A DNA stretch of 64,000 bases from Bradyrhizobium roseum (GTDB taxonomy: Bacteria; Pseudomonadota; Alphaproteobacteria; Rhizobiales; Xanthobacteraceae). The notes under the pieces were generated by a model. The model had not been told where the DNA came from and did no database searches. It saw only the letters and a program-made list of their open reading frames with translations. Position 1 is the first letter of the stretch. Each line of letters starts with the position of its first letter. Shown piece by piece: positions 28,819 to 35,547 of the stretch. Both the position numbers and the translations under genes were made by a program. The stretch lies in the NCBI RefSeq assembly GCF_030413175.1, contig NZ_CP129212.1, forward strand, positions 3,348,001 through 3,412,000, written 5' to 3'.

Positions 28819-29064
28819 ATGGAAGCCAAACCAAATAATTGGCACCAGCGGCAGGCGCTCCAAATAGCCGCGCAACTGCCGGAAGAGACGGAAGATGCTC
28901 TCGCGATCCTGCGCTGCGCGGTGCAGCTCATTTTGTTCTGCGATGGGGAGGGCGATCCAGATCCGGCGCCGGTTTCGCCAGAGGATCAGTCGATCTTGGC
29001 GTTTCCGAAGACGCCAAGACGACGAGCCAGCTCTAGCGGCAGGCCCTCCGGCCTACCGAAGTAG
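28819..29064 (+). CDS. Hypothetical small phage protein
   Basis: 81 aa from MEAKPNNWHQRQALQIAAQL; helical (LPEETEDALAILRCAVQLILF), then an acidic, Pro-rich and basic tail. GGGGGTGAGT lies before the ATG. Its last 79 bases run convergent through the end of the repressor gene, so the two transcripts would interfere. Function is unknown; it sits at the switch and could be a regulator. Confidence 0.5.
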   Translation: MEAKPNNWHQRQALQIAAQLPEETEDALAILRCAVQLILFCDGEGDPDPAPVSPEDQSILAFPKTPRRRASSSGRPSGLPK

Positions 29065-29351
29065 AGCCAATCCAGGGAAAGTCCCGGGATCTTGCGGACC
29101 ATCAGAAATGCGGCCTCGCGGCTGAGCGGCTTGCCTTTCTCGAATGGATGGTAGGTGGTGTAGCCCATCTCCAGGAAGGCGGCGAACGCCATCGCGGTGT
29201 TATAGCCGAGCGTCTTGCGAAGTAGCTTCAATCGCGCGCTCTGGCCTCGCAGGCCTTCCTCGGCTTGTCGCTCGGAGGCTGGTGATGCTGTCTTCTTCCT
29301 TGCCATCGGCCCAAAGGGTGAACGCGCAAGGGATTCGATGCTATCGAGCAT
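28986..29351 (-). CDS. XRE-type HTH repressor, candidate prophage CI-like protein
   Basis: 121 aa (106 if started at MARKKTA). A helix-turn-helix domain is visible in RLKLLRKTLGYNTAMAFAAFLEMGYTTYHPFEKGKPLSREAAFLM, followed by IPGLSLDWLYFGRPEGLP, the usual end of short phage XRE regulators. It has no C-terminal peptidase domain, so RecA-dependent self-cleavage is not expected and induction must use another route. It is transcribed away from operator O3 and the Cro-like gene, the classic immunity layout. It is the best candidate binder of O1-O3. Confidence 0.75.
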   Translation of the reverse strand: MLDSIESLARSPFGPMARKKTASPASERQAEEGLRGQSARLKLLRKTLGYNTAMAFAAFLEMGYTTYHPFEKGKPLSREAAFLMVRKIPGLSLDWLYFGRPEGLPLELARRLGVFGNAKID

Positions 29352-29361
29352 GTGCGTATCG

Positions 29362-29390
29362 TTGCCAATCCGTGAATTTCGGATTATTCC
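29362..29390 (+). promoter_or_regulatory. Rightward promoter with operator O3 filling its spacer
   Basis: -35 TTGCCA (29362-29367), 17-bp spacer and -10 TATTCC (29385-29390). The spacer is exactly ATCCGT-GAATT-TCGGAT (29368-29384), the third copy of the operator. The expected transcription start (29396-29397) coincides with the ATG of the next gene, so the message would be leaderless. Confidence 0.72.
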
Positions 29391-29396
29391 GATTCG

Positions 29397-29651
29397 ATGG
29401 CGATGAGTCGGAGGGGTGCGCCGTCACTCCAGAGCACGTCCGAGGTGATTGATGCGCTTGGCGGTTTGACCGCCGTCGCGGCGTTGACGGGCGCTGCGTA
29501 CAAGCTCGTCTCCGGTTGGAGGAACGCGAAGCGCTTCCCGGCACGCTACTACCTCGTGATGACGTGGGCGCTGAAGCGCGAGCGCTTCTCGGCGCCGCCG
29601 TCGCTGTGGGGGCAGGTGACGACGGCGGAAATGGAAAAGGCGGCGGCATGA
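29397..29651 (+). CDS. Cro/YdaS-like HTH regulator
   Basis: 84 aa. SEVIDALGGLTAVAALTGAAYKLVSGWRNAKRFPARYYLVMTWAL is a short helix-turn-helix of the Cro/YdaS type (self-DNA recognition helix VSGWRNAKRFP). As the first gene rightward from the O3 promoter it is the expected antagonist of the repressor. The ATG at 29397 lies at the predicted transcription start; a second ATG is at 29403. No ribosome site precedes either, which fits leaderless translation. Confidence 0.72.
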   Translation: MAMSRRGAPSLQSTSEVIDALGGLTAVAALTGAAYKLVSGWRNAKRFPARYYLVMTWALKRERFSAPPSLWGQVTTAEMEKAAA

Positions 29652-29840
29652 TCGCGATCGGTACTCCACGCGGGACAATGGCGCGCGATCGTTTCGGGCG
29701 GCTGTCACAGAGTCGAGTCGGTGTCGAGCGGGTTTTCCGGGGCTGTGGATAGCCGGAATCGACCTGTGGAAAAGTGTTTTGGCGTTTTCGGGCGTTTTGT
29801 TGCGTGCGTCTCCCTATCCCCTCAAGTGACTGAGGCCGCA

Positions 29841-30032
29841 ATGCTATCTCTGCGCGAATGCTGGCGGCGAAGCTGGCCCCACCGTTTTTATGCCGATCTC
29901 GAACCGATGGACCGCGTCAATGCCCTGATTGCGCTGGTGCTGTCGGCTGCGATCGCGGTCAGCTTCGCCGCCCTGGTGCGGGGGTATGCGGCCGAGCGCG
30001 CGCCGGCGCCGCTGGAATTGCGGCTTGCATGA
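29841..30032 (+). CDS. Small membrane protein ahead of the replication gene
   Basis: 63 aa from MLSLRECW with TGAGG upstream. A basic N terminus (RRSWPHRFYADLEPMDR) precedes one transmembrane helix (ALIALVLSAAIAVSFAALV). Its stop overlaps the ATG of the initiator gene (ATGA), so the two are co-translated. Function is unknown. Confidence 0.55.
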   Translation: MLSLRECWRRSWPHRFYADLEPMDRVNALIALVLSAAIAVSFAALVRGYAAERAPAPLELRLA

Positions 30033-31111
30033 CGGCCCCGCCAGCCAGCGACGCCAAGGCTTTCAGCACGCAGAAGCTGGCGCTGGCCGACCGGATCCGC
30101 CATGACGGCCGGCTGTCCTCCTCGATCCGGCTGATCGGCGCCGAGATCTGCTCGCTGACGAATTTTCGCACCGGCTATTCGTGGGCACCGCAGAAGTACC
30201 TGTCGGAAAAACTCTCGGTCACTGACCGCACCATCAAGCGCGCCATCGTCGAGCTCGTGGCGGCCGGCTATCTCGTGGTCGAGCGGGTGGGGCGCAGCAA
30301 CCGCTACCGGCCGAATTTCGCGGCGCTCGAACAGGGGACATTTTTGCCCCTTTCCGATCCCCAACAGGGGACAAATTGTCACCTATCCGACGAGAATAGG
30401 GGACAAAAAGAGCCGCAACAGGGGACATTTTCGACCGAAAATAGGGGACAAAAAAGCCCCCCTATCTCTTTAGAGATCTCTTTAGGGATCTCTTCGGGCG
30501 CGGAAGCAGGGGCCGTCGGCGCAGCGCCTGACGGCGCCGCCGGCCCCGTTTTCGACCTCGGCGTTCCCGGGGTGGTGTTGCGGCAGCGGCTTGGCGATGA
30601 GGTTTTCCGCAGCTGGCTCGGCAAGGTCGGCTTCGTCCGGGTCGCGGAGGACGAGCTGGTGCTGCAGGCGCCGTCGCGTTTCGTCGCCAGTCACATCCGA
30701 TCGAACTTCGAAGGGCCCGTGCTGGCCGCTTGGCGGGTGCAGCATCCGTCGATCGTGCGCTTGAGGGTGGAAGTGGCTCCCGAGGTCGTGACCACGCTCA
30801 GCGAGGCCCGCGGGCATGCCGTGAACCATGCCGACGCGCGCTGGCTGGTCGATGTCGGGATCTCGATCGTGGCGGCGCGACTACACATGACCCGCGCCAG
30901 CGCCGACAGGACGCTGGTAGGCTGGCTGCAGCGCTCGGGCCGAGACGCTGCCGGCCTGCGCCGGATCATCGCCGAGGCCGACCAGCAGAACCTGGACGAG
31001 CAGCAATTCGCCAACGTGGTGAAGCAGCGCACCCGAGCCCTGCTGCACGCCGACCAGCCGGCGCTGAAGTTCGGCCCTGAGGCAATCGTGAAACGAAGGA
31101 GCGCATCATGA
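30029..31111 (+). CDS. Phage replication initiator with winged-helix and DnaA-N-like domains
   Basis: 360 aa. The N-terminal winged helix (about 20-95: ADRIRHDGRLSSSIRLIGAEICSL ... YLSEKLSVTDRTIKRAIVELVAAGYLVVE) is of the phage O/RepA type and should bind iterons. A linker rich in QGTF and RGQK repeats (about 100-150) is itself the translation of the iterons. VVLRQRLGDEVFRSWLGKVGF ... LVLQAPSRFVASHIRSNF matches the DnaA domain I pattern, which could recruit the host helicase DnaB. The C-terminal third is helical. An origin inside the initiator gene mirrors lambda O. Its stop overlaps the next start (ATGA). Confidence 0.8.
   Translation: MTAPPASDAKAFSTQKLALADRIRHDGRLSSSIRLIGAEICSLTNFRTGYSWAPQKYLSEKLSVTDRTIKRAIVELVAAGYLVVERVGRSNRYRPNFAALEQGTFLPLSDPQQGTNCHLSDENRGQKEPQQGTFSTENRGQKSPPISLEISLGISSGAEAGAVGAAPDGAAGPVFDLGVPGVVLRQRLGDEVFRSWLGKVGFVRVAEDELVLQAPSRFVASHIRSNFEGPVLAAWRVQHPSIVRLRVEVAPEVVTTLSEARGHAVNHADARWLVDVGISIVAARLHMTRASADRTLVGWLQRSGRDAAGLRRIIAEADQQNLDEQQFANVVKQRTRALLHADQPALKFGPEAIVKRRSAS
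30331..30450 (+). repeat. Iterons inside the initiator gene (putative origin)
   Basis: Five direct copies of A-(C/T)-AGGGGACA at 30331, 30364, 30396, 30418 and 30441, spaced 33, 32, 22 and 23 bases, that is close to whole helical turns (3, 3, 2, 2). An inverted copy with one mismatch (TGTCACCTAT) lies at 30377-30386. Such phased repeats are the usual initiator binding sites. Confidence 0.8.
30463..30498 (+). repeat. Three tandem 12-mers, candidate unwinding element
   Basis: Contiguous TATCTCTTTAGA, GATCTCTTTAGG and GATCTCTTCGGG, starting 12 bases after the last iteron. The GATCTCTT core recalls the 13-mers of E. coli oriC (GATCTnTTnTTTT). They encode a tetrapeptide repeat (ISLE ISLG ISSG) of no obvious structural use, which supports a DNA-level role. 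Confidence 0.6.
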
Positions 31112-31350
31112 AGGCCACGATCGAGAGCACCGATTGCATCGTCGAAATCTCCGATCCGTCCGGGCGCCGCGCTTCGGCGCGCGTCTGGGAAGGCGTCACC
31201 GAGGGCGGCGTCAAGTTCACCGCCTACATCACGCAAACCCAGGTGCGCGCAGGCGCCGGACGCGAGGCCGAGTTCAACCGCGATCTGATCCGGAGCGGCC
31301 GGCCGTCGGTGGAAACGGCCAAAGCGATTGATCACCGCTACGTCGTGTGA
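31108..31350 (+). CDS. Hypothetical small early phage protein
   Basis: 80 aa, beta-rich (KATIESTDCIVEISDPSGRRASARVWEG, GGVKFTAYITQTQVRA). Its ATG overlaps the initiator stop by 4 bases, so it is translated with it. No family is recognised. Confidence 0.6.
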   Translation: MKATIESTDCIVEISDPSGRRASARVWEGVTEGGVKFTAYITQTQVRAGAGREAEFNRDLIRSGRPSVETAKAIDHRYVV

Positions 31351-31402
31351 AGCGCGGTACGCCATCACCGCCGCGCCAGCGTTTCTCACCAACCGATTGC
31401 AA

Positions 31403-31431
31403 TTGCCGAAGTTTTCGCCCCTGCCTATATT
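31403..31431 (+). promoter_or_regulatory. Sigma-70-type promoter
   Basis: TTGCCG (31403-31408), 17 bases, TATATT (31426-31431), directed at the next small genes and the NusG-like gene. No copy of the switch operator is near, so it may be constitutive or under other control. Confidence 0.55.
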
Positions 31432-31449
31432 GTGGCGGGGAAGGGACCC

Positions 31450-31656
31450 ATGCCGTCGCTGAAGATGAAAGCGGGCGACACCGGCTATGTCCGGATGAAG
31501 GTGCTCGAGGCCGGCGCGGACTATTTCCAGATCGTCGTCGAGGGCCGGATCATGACGGTCACGCTGTGGGTTCCTGCGGACGAGTGTGCGCTCTACCAGG
31601 ACATCGGCGAGCTGCGTCCGCCGCGCCGGGCAAATCCTGCCCATATCGAGCGTTAA
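31450..31656 (+). CDS. Hypothetical small phage protein
   Basis: 68 aa from MPSLKMKAGDTGYVRMKVLEAG; a small beta-barrel-like pattern (YVRMKVLEAGADYFQIVVEGRIMTVTLWVP) ending in a basic tail. GAAGGGA precedes the ATG. It is the first gene after the 31403 promoter. Function is unknown. Confidence 0.55.
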   Translation: MPSLKMKAGDTGYVRMKVLEAGADYFQIVVEGRIMTVTLWVPADECALYQDIGELRPPRRANPAHIER

Positions 31657-31707
31657 CCGGCTCACAACTTGTTGCCCTTAACCCTGCATGGCCAAGGGGT
31701 TATGTGC

Positions 31708-32049
31708 ATGCGTTCAGTCCCCGGATCATTCGATTTGTCGTTCCTGGTGCCGCGCGCCGTACTGCTCGGCATCGCGCAGGCCGAGATTACCGCAACGCGC
31801 GGCTGCACCATCGAGCTTGAGTTTCCGCTGGTCCGGATCCGCGGCGATTCCCGCGTGGCCGTGTTCGATGCGGCTTCCGACCTAGTACGGCATATTCCCC
31901 GCAGGGACACGCCGATCTCGATCAGCGCCATCCTGCACACCCCGGAGCGGCCATCGGGCTTTGACCGCTGGTCGATCATCGTCGGCGCCGACGTCGCGTT
32001 TTCGCCGACATCGCTGGACCCGCATTTCCCAAGAGCTCCGACGGCATGA
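31708..32049 (+). CDS. Hypothetical phage protein
   Basis: 113 aa from MRSVPGSFDLSFLVPRAV, with AAGGGG 8 bases upstream. Beta-rich (CTIELEFPLVRIRGDSRVAVFD, WSIIVGADVAF); no family is recognised. Its stop overlaps the start of the ribbon-helix-helix gene (ATGA). Confidence 0.5.
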   Translation: MRSVPGSFDLSFLVPRAVLLGIAQAEITATRGCTIELEFPLVRIRGDSRVAVFDAASDLVRHIPRRDTPISISAILHTPERPSGFDRWSIIVGADVAFSPTSLDPHFPRAPTA

Positions 32050-32261
32050 GAAACTGGCGTTCACCAGGCCGCGGATCCGCGCCGGTGGGCCGCCGGTTCA
32101 CCATCGGATTCGACGACGAGACGGCGGACCAGGTGCGGGCGCTGGCCGCGGCCGATCGCGTCTCGTTCGCCGAGAAGGCGCGCCAGCTCGTCGAGTGGGG
32201 CCTCGAGGCCGTCAAGGAAGAGGGGCAACCAGGTGCGACTGCTCGATCTCAAAATCGGTGA
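32046..32261 (+). CDS. Ribbon-helix-helix-type DNA-binding protein
   Basis: 71 aa. RRFTIGFDDETADQVRALAAADRVSFAEKARQLVEWGLE fits the Arc/CopG ribbon-helix-helix pattern: a beta strand, helix A, then a S-F-x-E-x-A-R turn into helix B. It is likely a transcription factor acting as a dimer, perhaps on the early or late phage promoters. Its 3' end overlaps the NusG-like gene by 29 bases. Confidence 0.65.
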   Translation: MRNWRSPGRGSAPVGRRFTIGFDDETADQVRALAAADRVSFAEKARQLVEWGLEAVKEEGQPGATARSQNR

Positions 32262-32850
32262 CATCCTGGATTATTCCGGCCGGCAAACGCGCTGGAAGGC
32301 GCCCGCCGGCGCGCGCACGATCTGGCATATCGTCGTCACCGAGCCCGGCAGCGACAAGACGGTGGCCAGGCGTCTCGAGGATATCGACCTCAAGCCTTAC
32401 GTGCCGCTGGTCTACAAGACGATTCTCGCAGGCCGCGGCCGCCGGCGCGAGGTCTCGCTGTCGATGTTTCCCTGCTACATCCTGCTGCCGATGCCGGGCG
32501 ATGGCGACGCCTGGCACCACGTCAGGACAACGCGCGGCGTGTATGATTTCCTGACCGTCGACGGCTTGCGGCCGGCGACGCTGTCGGAGGCCGCGATCGA
32601 GGCGATCCGCTTCAAGGAGCGACAGATCGACAACAAGCGCCAGCAGCGCCTGGCGCTCGAGGGCAAGAGCGAGTGGCGCAAGGGCGACCAGGTCTGGGTC
32701 GATCTCTTGCCGGCGCCGTTCAACAAGATGCTGGCTGTGATCGAGGACCTCGACGACCGCGGCCGGATCAACGTGCTGCTCGAAATGGAATTGTTCGGCC
32801 GCAAATCATGGCCGGTCGAGCCGAAGCAGGTCGCGCGCGTGGCGCAGTGA
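32233..32850 (+). CDS. NusG/RfaH-family transcription antiterminator
   Basis: 205 aa from a GTG with GAGGGG upstream. The NGN domain (about 30-125) reads WHIVVTEPGSDKTVARRLE ... VPLVYKTI ... SMFPCYILLPM ... WHHVRTTRGVYDFLTVDG, matching NusG strands and the P-x-F-P-x-Y-x-F core. A charged helical linker (FKERQIDNKRQQRLALEGK) leads to a KOW-type C-terminal domain (KGDQVWVDLLPAPFNKMLAVIEDLDDRGRINVLLE). It would bind the RNA polymerase clamp. On a phage with a strong terminator at 35787 ahead of the terminase genes, the natural proposal is antitermination into late genes. Confidence 0.82.
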   Translation: MRLLDLKIGDILDYSGRQTRWKAPAGARTIWHIVVTEPGSDKTVARRLEDIDLKPYVPLVYKTILAGRGRRREVSLSMFPCYILLPMPGDGDAWHHVRTTRGVYDFLTVDGLRPATLSEAAIEAIRFKERQIDNKRQQRLALEGKSEWRKGDQVWVDLLPAPFNKMLAVIEDLDDRGRINVLLEMELFGRKSWPVEPKQVARVAQ

Positions 32851-33065
32851 TGCACATCAGATCGGAGCTGGGGCATCATCAGCCTTACATAGTGAACGCG
32901 GCCGTTCTCAGCGGCCGCGGGCTGGCGCATCGACCGATCAAAAGGGACGTGAGCCGGCGCGGCGCTCAAACCGCCGCCACAGCGAGCGACCTGCAGAAGG
33001 TTTGCTCTGCGCGAAGCGTGGAGACCGATTATGTGACGCCCATCGTCGAAGAGACGGGGGCCTGA
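32850..33065 (+). CDS. Hypothetical 71-aa phage protein
   Basis: Starts at an ATG that shares bases with the NusG-like stop (TGATG), which implies coupling. The sequence (MHIRSELGHHQPYIVNAAVL ... DYVTPIVEETGA) has no recognised motif. The region after it (33066-33172) has only a GC-rich hairpin without a T run. Confidence 0.4.
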   Translation: MHIRSELGHHQPYIVNAAVLSGRGLAHRPIKRDVSRRGAQTAATASDLQKVCSARSVETDYVTPIVEETGA

Positions 33066-33172
33066 GGTGCTTCAACACCTCGAGCCGCGAGCTCGCACTC
33101 GCATGACCTGACCCGGCCGAAGCCCGGCCATCCCGCCACCGCGCACGCGGCGGGACGATTAAGTCTCAGATC

Positions 33173-33304
33173 ATGCAATCACTGGAGTCCCCGGCGTTCG
33201 TTCGGCCGGCGAAGTTTGCCCACATAGTTAATTACCAGCGCGCGCCGAAAGTAATCGCCGCTTACCTCAACTGCGAGTCGCCGGGCAACGAGGCGCTTCC
33301 ATGA
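33173..33304 (+). CDS. 43-aa small protein coupled to the PRTase-like gene
   Basis: Frame starts MQSLESPAFVRPAKFAHIVN and ends CESPGNEALP; its TGA overlaps the next ATG by 4 bases (ATGA). No strong ribosome site is present. The overlap and reasonable residue use are the only evidence for translation; it could be a leader peptide, or a partner of the next protein. Confidence 0.35.
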   Translation: MQSLESPAFVRPAKFAHIVNYQRAPKVIAAYLNCESPGNEALP

Positions 33305-33978
33305 TTGGGGGGCCCACGCTGCGGTATTCGCTCAGCTGCCAAGCGAGGGAGAAAACCGAGCAACCCGGCTCGTTGGTGCACGCACCAAGCCCGCTAGGGT
33401 CGCTTTCGGCGCGTCGCGCGATCTATTCACGAAATTCGGTTTCATGGGCGTCTACGCGGGCTTGGCGCCACGATTTGAAACAGAGCGACATTCGGGCGCT
33501 GCGGACTGCAAAGCAGAACGTCGATGAGGGCGTCATCGCCGGCGCGGCCACCGAAGTCGCCGAGCTAGTCGGCGCACTCTTCGGTCCTTTGAATAGTTGG
33601 CTGGTTTCTACCGTGGCGGTCGGACACTCACGGCGACCCGACAGCTTTGCGGTCAGGTTGGCAGCTGCTGTTGCGCTTGAGCTGAGGCTTCCGTTCGACA
33701 AGATCTTTGCCGACCGGTTCGTCGATGGCGTTTCGCATCCGAAAGAGTTTCGGAAGCTGCCTGCGCTGCAGCGGGTTCTTGATCCGCAATCGCCGGTGTT
33801 GCTGATCGACGATGTCGCGACCAGTGGGTGGCACATTGAGGAAGCGGTCAACAGCCTCCGCGCCTTCGGCGTGGGGTGTTTCGCGGTGTGCTGGATCAGC
33901 GGCACCTTGAAGGCATCTCAGCGGGCTACGATCGACCACGCCCGCGGTCTCAGACACGCGCATCCAATACGTGGCTAA
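33301..33978 (+). CDS. Phosphoribosyltransferase-fold protein
   Basis: 225 aa. The type I PRTase PRPP-binding motif is clear at 166-179 (VLLIDDVATSGWHI; hydrophobics, two acidic residues, then T-S-G), with a preceding flexible-loop region (FVDGVSHPKEFRKLP) and a beta strand/loop TVAVGHSRRPDSF. The overall layout resembles ComF-like orphan PRTases. No partner enzyme for base salvage is nearby, so the substrate is unknown; an accessory or defence role is as likely as nucleotide salvage. GAGGCG precedes the ATG. The second recombinase follows after 12 bases. Confidence 0.7.
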   Translation: MIGGPTLRYSLSCQAREKTEQPGSLVHAPSPLGSLSARRAIYSRNSVSWASTRAWRHDLKQSDIRALRTAKQNVDEGVIAGAATEVAELVGALFGPLNSWLVSTVAVGHSRRPDSFAVRLAAAVALELRLPFDKIFADRFVDGVSHPKEFRKLPALQRVLDPQSPVLLIDDVATSGWHIEEAVNSLRAFGVGCFAVCWISGTLKASQRATIDHARGLRHAHPIRG

Positions 33979-33990
33979 AGGACGGGCTGC

Positions 33991-34917
33991 ATGTCGACCG
34001 CGCTCGTCGATCCGATGGCCTCGGTGCGCGCTTACTTGGCAGCCGAGAAGAGCAACAATACCCGCCGCGCCTATGGGGCTGACTGGGCCGATTTCACCGC
34101 CTGGGCCGACACTGTAAATCTGAACAGTATGCCGGCCGAGCCCGCCACCGTGGCGCGCTACCTGGCCCAGCTCGCCGACGGCGGCAAGAAGGCTTCCACG
34201 ATTCAGCGGCGCGTTGCTGCGATCCGCGCGGCGCACAAGGCCGCCGGCCATGAACCGCCGACCAACGCCGAGGGCGTCAAGGCGACCATGCGTGGCATCC
34301 GGCGCCGTCTCGGCGCCAGGCCAACCCGCAAGGCGCCGGCGACGGCCGAGGTGCTGGCGAAGATCCTCGAGAAGCTGCCGACCACGCTTGCGGGCCTGCG
34401 CGACCGCGCGCTCCTGCTGATCGGCTTTGCCGCAGCTCTGCGGCGTTCCGAGCTGGTTGACCTGGAGGTCAACGACATCGAGCGGCGGTCGCGCGGCATC
34501 GTGCTACAGATCCGCGGCTCGAAAACCGACCAGGAAGGCAAGGGCGAACTGATCCCGGTGCCGAACGGCCGCGAGTTGCGGCCCGTCGACGCGCTCGATG
34601 CGTGGCTCGGGGCTGGCGGAATCACCCAAGGGGCTATCTTTCGGAATGTCGATCGACACGGCCGCGTTGGATCCGCGGCGCTCTCCGATCGAGCAGTCGC
34701 CGATATCGTCAAGCGCGCGATCGCTAGCTGCGGGCTCGACGCCAAGCTGTTTTCCGGCCACTCGATGCGCGCCGGCTTTATCACCTCGTCCCTCGATCGA
34801 AAGGTCGATCTGTTCAAGATCATGAAGATCAGCCGGCATGTGAAGGTCGACACGCTTAAGGTCTACGACCGGCGGGAAAGTGGCTTTGATGATCACGCCG
34901 GCGGTGAGTTTCTCTGA
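33991..34917 (+). CDS. Second tyrosine recombinase (XerC/D-like)
   Basis: 308 aa with a complete catalytic set: Arg152 (FAAALRRSELVDLE), Lys178 (RGSKTDQEGK), His257 and Arg260 (FSGHSMRAGF), His283 (ISRHVKVDT) and Tyr292 (LKVYDRRE). The N-terminal SAM-like core-binding domain starts SVRAYLAAEKSNNTRRAY. It is unlike the tRNA-linked integrase and lies mid-element, rightward, between early and packaging genes. It could resolve genome multimers, act on a second site, or belong to a cargo cassette (a decayed copy of its C terminus lies 550 bases on). Confidence 0.9.
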   Translation: MSTALVDPMASVRAYLAAEKSNNTRRAYGADWADFTAWADTVNLNSMPAEPATVARYLAQLADGGKKASTIQRRVAAIRAAHKAAGHEPPTNAEGVKATMRGIRRRLGARPTRKAPATAEVLAKILEKLPTTLAGLRDRALLLIGFAAALRRSELVDLEVNDIERRSRGIVLQIRGSKTDQEGKGELIPVPNGRELRPVDALDAWLGAGGITQGAIFRNVDRHGRVGSAALSDRAVADIVKRAIASCGLDAKLFSGHSMRAGFITSSLDRKVDLFKIMKISRHVKVDTLKVYDRRESGFDDHAGGEFL

Positions 34918-34973
34918 AGCTTGTCTAGCGTCTGGCGCCCTCGTAATGTCGCCAGGCCGCCGGGAGCCCTGAC

Positions 34974-35366
34974 ATGACGCGTGACATGGACCTTGTTCGA
35001 GACATTTTGCTCCGGTTGGAGCAACTGCCTGCCACGAGAGACGAATACGTGCAGGTCGCGGTCGACGGTGAGATCTTTCGGGATCTTAAGGCGAGCGCCC
35101 CAGAGATTGGCTATCACGTCAAGCTGCTGATTGATCACGGTTTCATCCTATCGCGGTCAAAAAGGCATCCAACCATAGGCTTTCTATTCGAGGGCCTCAG
35201 TTGGGAGGCTCACGATTTCGTCGACTCGGTCCGAAACGACGACATCTGGAATAAGACAAAGGCTGGGGCGCAGCGCGCTGGCGGCTGGACTTTCGAGCTG
35301 CTGCGTGAACTGGCAAAATCGATCATCAAGCACGAACTCGGGAAATATATTCCCGGTGTCACTTAG
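34974..35366 (+). CDS. DUF2513-family protein
   Basis: 130 aa. The family pattern is full: MTRDMDLVRDILLRLE at the N terminus, IGYHVKLLIDHGFI (winged-helix-like), LSWEAHDFVDSVRNDDIWNKTK and the C-terminal GGWTFELLRELAKSIIKHELG. DUF2513 is common on phages and mobile elements; the N-terminal half looks like a winged helix so DNA binding is possible. GGGAG precedes the ATG. It sits between the second recombinase and a recombinase remnant. Confidence 0.85.
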   Translation: MTRDMDLVRDILLRLEQLPATRDEYVQVAVDGEIFRDLKASAPEIGYHVKLLIDHGFILSRSKRHPTIGFLFEGLSWEAHDFVDSVRNDDIWNKTKAGAQRAGGWTFELLRELAKSIIKHELGKYIPGVT

Positions 35367-35406
35367 TTCACATCTGATAACAGCCCTTAACGGAAGCCAG
35401 AACTTG

Positions 35407-35541
35407 CGTGCCCAATCGGCCGCTGCGGGCCAAATTTATGACGACGTCGCTCAAATCGAGGCGACGGAGTGCAAGAACGTCCGCACCCTGCGCGATCACG
35501 ATCGCCGCGAGTGTGGGTTCGACGAAAGTGCTGAATTTGTT
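35407..35541 (+). pseudogene. Remnant of a tyrosine-recombinase C terminus
   Basis: The frame reads IEATECKNVRTLRDHDRREC then GFDESAEF; it aligns without gaps to the end of the recombinase at 33991 (SRHVKVDTLKVYDRRESGFD), with 10 of 21 residues identical. The catalytic His is Cys and the nucleophile Tyr is His, and no N-terminal part is present. It is therefore a decayed end of a related recombinase gene, in the same orientation. Confidence 0.6.
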
Positions 35542-35547
35542 GAGGGG

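Noticed and set aside
29648..29752. 34-codon frame overlapping the Cro-like stop by ATGA
   Set aside because: Composition is not protein-like (Arg/Gly-rich frame-shift type) and nothing follows in register; the overlap alone is weak evidence.
33132..33154. GC-rich hairpin (CCCGCC...GGCGGG) after the 71-aa gene as a terminator
   Set aside because: No T run follows, so termination is unsupported; kept only as a weak structure.
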